14,412 nucleotides of DNA. Source: Myxococcales bacterium (GTDB lineage: Bacteria; Myxococcota; Myxococcia; Myxococcales; Myxococcaceae). Below are positions 12,721-14,412 of this stretch, piece after piece. The DNA lies in NCBI GenBank assembly GCA_003153055.1, contig PMBV01000312.1, positions 1 to 14,412 of the forward strand. Reading direction: 5' to 3'. The notes beneath the pieces were generated by a model. It was not told the DNA's origin. It saw only the letters and a program-made list of their open reading frames with translations, and searched no databases. A program made the position numbers and the translations under genes. The first letter of the stretch is position 1. Every line of letters starts with the position of its first letter.

Positions 12721-14412
12721 TCAACGACGACGACGACGGCTCAGCGCGGCGAGCAACACGGACACCGAGGTGAAGGCCTCGGGCCAGCTGACCGAGCCAC
12801 ACCCACACCCGCTGCCGGTCACGGAGCTGGCGACACCGCCATCAGGAAGCAGACCACCATCGGCCCGCCCCGTGCCTCCGCTCCCTCCAGTGCCTCCGCC
12901 CCCGCCAGTGCCTCCACTCCCGCCAGTCCCGCCGTTGCCACCTCCACTGCCACTGCCTCCGCCCGTCGCTGCCCCGCTCCCTCCGCCGGTGCCTGAGGGC
13001 GGAGTTCCAACCACGACGGAGATCTGGTCTGACCAGGTACCACCCAGGTTGTCCGTCGCGGTCGCCACCAGCGTGTAGCGACCCTCCGCCACGTTGCTCC
13101 ACTGGACCTTGTACGGCGAGGAACCACTCTCTCCCAGCTTCGCCCCGTTGGCGAAGAAGGCCACGCTCGCCACCGTTCCGTCGGGGTCGCTCGCGGTGGC
13201 GGTGAGCTGAACGCTCGCGTTGGCCGTGAAGGTCGCTCCATTGGAAGGAGCAGTGAACTTCACCGTGGGGAGGCGATTCGCCGCGCCGCCACTCGCGGGA
13301 ACCAGCCGGGCGAAGTCTGCGTTGGCGAGGGCGAACTCAGCCTGGGCCCAGAACCGGTGGTAACGCATGGTCACGCCGGCACCTTTGTCGGCCGCCGCTT
13401 TCACCGCCGCGTAGTCGACGTCATTCTTGTACTTGCTTCGAATGTCGAGGAACTTGATGCCTGGTTTGATGACGTCTTGGTTCGGCATCTTCCCAGTCCA
13501 TCCAGAGGGAATGTAGACCTCCTGGGTGAACATGCGGCCGTAGTCGTCGCGGTACTCGCCCGTTGACACACCCTTCGCGTCGCGGTCCAAGGTCCAGATG
13601 CGATCGAGGAGCGTCTTCGCGAGGGTGATGCTCTCGGTGTCAGCCGTGCCGTACTTCGCGGTCGCCGCCCCGTACGCGGTCAGGGTCCGGGCCAGCGACG
13701 CGGTCACGCCCACGTCGTCCGTGGAGTTGACGATGGAGACGTGCAGGTCCGAGTTCGTCTGGTACGTGCCAGTCCACGTCTTCGGTTGGCCCTTCCAACT
13801 CAGCGTCGAGGGAATCTTGTACGTCCCGTCGGCCGGCACCTGCACCACGCTCTTCACCCAAGTGACCCAGCGCTTGAGCAGCGCACCCGCCGCGGCATCG
13901 CCAGTGATGAGATAGTACTCGGCCACGCGTTGCATCGACCAGGCCTGCCAGCCAAACCACTGGTTGCTCGGCGGGTCGAGAAACACCGGCGCTTCGTCGT
14001 ACATCATGCCGTGGAACGTGCTCACGCCGGCAGGGAACGCCTCGTAGCGCCCCTTGTAGCTGTTGGTCGCTCCGCCTGAGATGGCCCCTTCGGCCGACTG
14101 GAGCCACTGGTAGAACTCCAGCTGCCGGGTCAGGCTCGTGGCCCAGTCGGTCGCGCCCTTGCTCGAGGCAGGCTTGAGCGCGGCGACCTGGCTGAGCGCG
14201 TACGCGGTGACGGGGTTCTGATAGCCGAAATGCGCGTGGCTCGATCCGGTGCGCCAGGCCCAGCCACTGGCGTCGGTGAGCGAACCGCCCCACGCGTAGT
14301 ACCAGGAGATGAGGTAGTGCGCGCTTGAACGGTCCGACCCTCCCGGGCAGGTGGGCGACTGACAGCCGATGGTCTTGAAGTATTTGTCGAAGAGCGCGTA
14401 GCGAAGGAAGTC
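12721..14412 (-). CDS. GH48 cellulase (cellobiohydrolase-type) with Ig domain and MYXO-CTERM, 5' end beyond window
   Basis: 563 codons are visible and the frame is open to the right edge, so the signal peptide and roughly the first quarter of the catalytic domain are missing. GH48 signatures in order: [96 protein letters not shown] and [16 protein letters not shown]48 enzymes are processive exo-cellulases acting from reducing chain ends. The proposed proton-donor Glu lies upstream, outside the window. After the catalytic domain (visible residues 1 to about 371) come a Big_7-type Ig domain (about 382-469), a Gly/Ser/Thr linker (about 470-516) and a MYXO-CTERM signal: GCGCG, hydrophobic stretch, RRRRR at the very end. 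No dockerin or cellulose-binding module is seen in the visible part. A GTG at 14025 lies inside conserved sequence and is not the start. Confidence 0.94.
   Translation of the reverse strand, partial: DFLRYALFDKYFKTIGCQSPTCPGGSDRSSAHYLISWYYAWGGSLTDASGWAWRTGSSHAHFGYQNPVTAYALSQVAALKPASSKGATDWATSLTRQLEFYQWLQSAEGAISGGATNSYKGRYEAFPAGVSTFHGMMYDEAPVFLDPPSNQWFGWQAWSMQRVAEYYLITGDAAAGALLKRWVTWVKSVVQVPADGTYKIPSTLSWKGQPKTWTGTYQTNSDLHVSIVNSTDDVGVTASLARTLTAYGAATAKYGTADTESITLAKTLLDRIWTLDRDAKGVSTGEYRDDYGRMFTQEVYIPSGWTGKMPNQDVIKPGIKFLDIRSKYKNDVDYAAVKAAADKGAGVTMRYHRFWAQAEFALANADFARLVPASGGAANRLPTVKFTAPSNGATFTANASVQLTATASDPDGTVASVAFFANGAKLGESGSSPYKVQWSNVAEGRYTLVATATDNLGGTWSDQISVVVGTPPSGTGGGSGAATGGGSGSGGGNGGTGGSGGTGGGGGTGGSGGTGRADGGLLPDGGVASSVTGSGCGCGSVSWPEAFTSVSVLLAALSRRRRR
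12865..13005 (-). repeat. Low-complexity Gly/Ser/Thr linker in the GH48 gene
   Basis: About 47 codons of GGS, GGT and GTGG units between the Ig domain and the sorting signal, seen on the plus strand as Pro-like CCTCC/GCC runs. It probably serves as a flexible spacer holding the catalytic module away from the cell surface. The repeat is prone to length variation and to sequencing or assembly error. Confidence 0.85.

Noticed and set aside
14023..14025. GTG as the start of the GH48 protein
   Set aside because: Translation upstream to the window edge is open and full of GH48-conserved motifs, so this codon is internal.

Overview
The window is GC-rich and strongly G/C at third codon positions. 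It encodes two secreted proteins ending in a MYXO-CTERM-type sorting signal (Cys motif, hydrophobic stretch, Arg run), two lipoproteins, a membrane-anchored Ser/Thr protein kinase with a PEGA domain, and a cellulase. This points to a myxobacterium (Myxococcota); the species cannot be named from the sequence alone.

Left half (1-7060): a rearranged accessory region with two complete-looking surface or secreted protein genes set among gene fragments. In order it holds: the 3' part of a lipoprotein gene (copy A, 1-190, minus); a 5'-truncated parallel beta-helix gene (208-732, plus); the catalytic part of an IS91-family HUH transposase (755-1339, minus); a 3.1 kb segment carrying a large ELP-repeat/HYR/MYXO-CTERM gene (1491-4139, minus); the zinc-finger part of what looks like the same transposase (4431-4558, minus); a second lipoprotein 3' end (copy B, 4559-4770, minus); a Kelch-type lipoprotein gene (4778-6052, minus); the 3' remnant of a probable paralogue of it (6082-6228, minus); and the 3' two-thirds or so of a secreted phosphoesterase gene (about 6229-6972, plus). 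A strong hairpin (7017-7062) follows.

Middle (7087-10631): the full-length lipoprotein whose 3' end recurs in copies A and B, and upstream of it on the same strand a PknB-type kinase with one transmembrane segment and a PEGA domain. The two could form a signalling pair or short operon.

Right part (10640-14412): ordinary-looking genes. These are a small ORF of uncertain reality (10916-11296) containing a perfect 11-bp inverted repeat, a DUF1697 protein (minus), a WaaE/KdtX-like family 2 glycosyltransferase (plus), and, running off the right edge, a GH48 cellulase (minus) with a Big_7-type Ig domain, a Gly/Ser/Thr linker and a MYXO-CTERM signal. That arrangement predicts a surface-anchored cellobiohydrolase.

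The main result is structural. The transposase can be rejoined in frame across the HYR segment, with the 4-bp word CAGC on both sides. Three near-identical lipoprotein ends and two Kelch-paralogue ends mark further breakpoints, and at least two junctions join 5'-truncated genes head to head. I read this as a recombination-prone locus for cell-surface protein genes. That reading is inference and needs comparison with related genomes.
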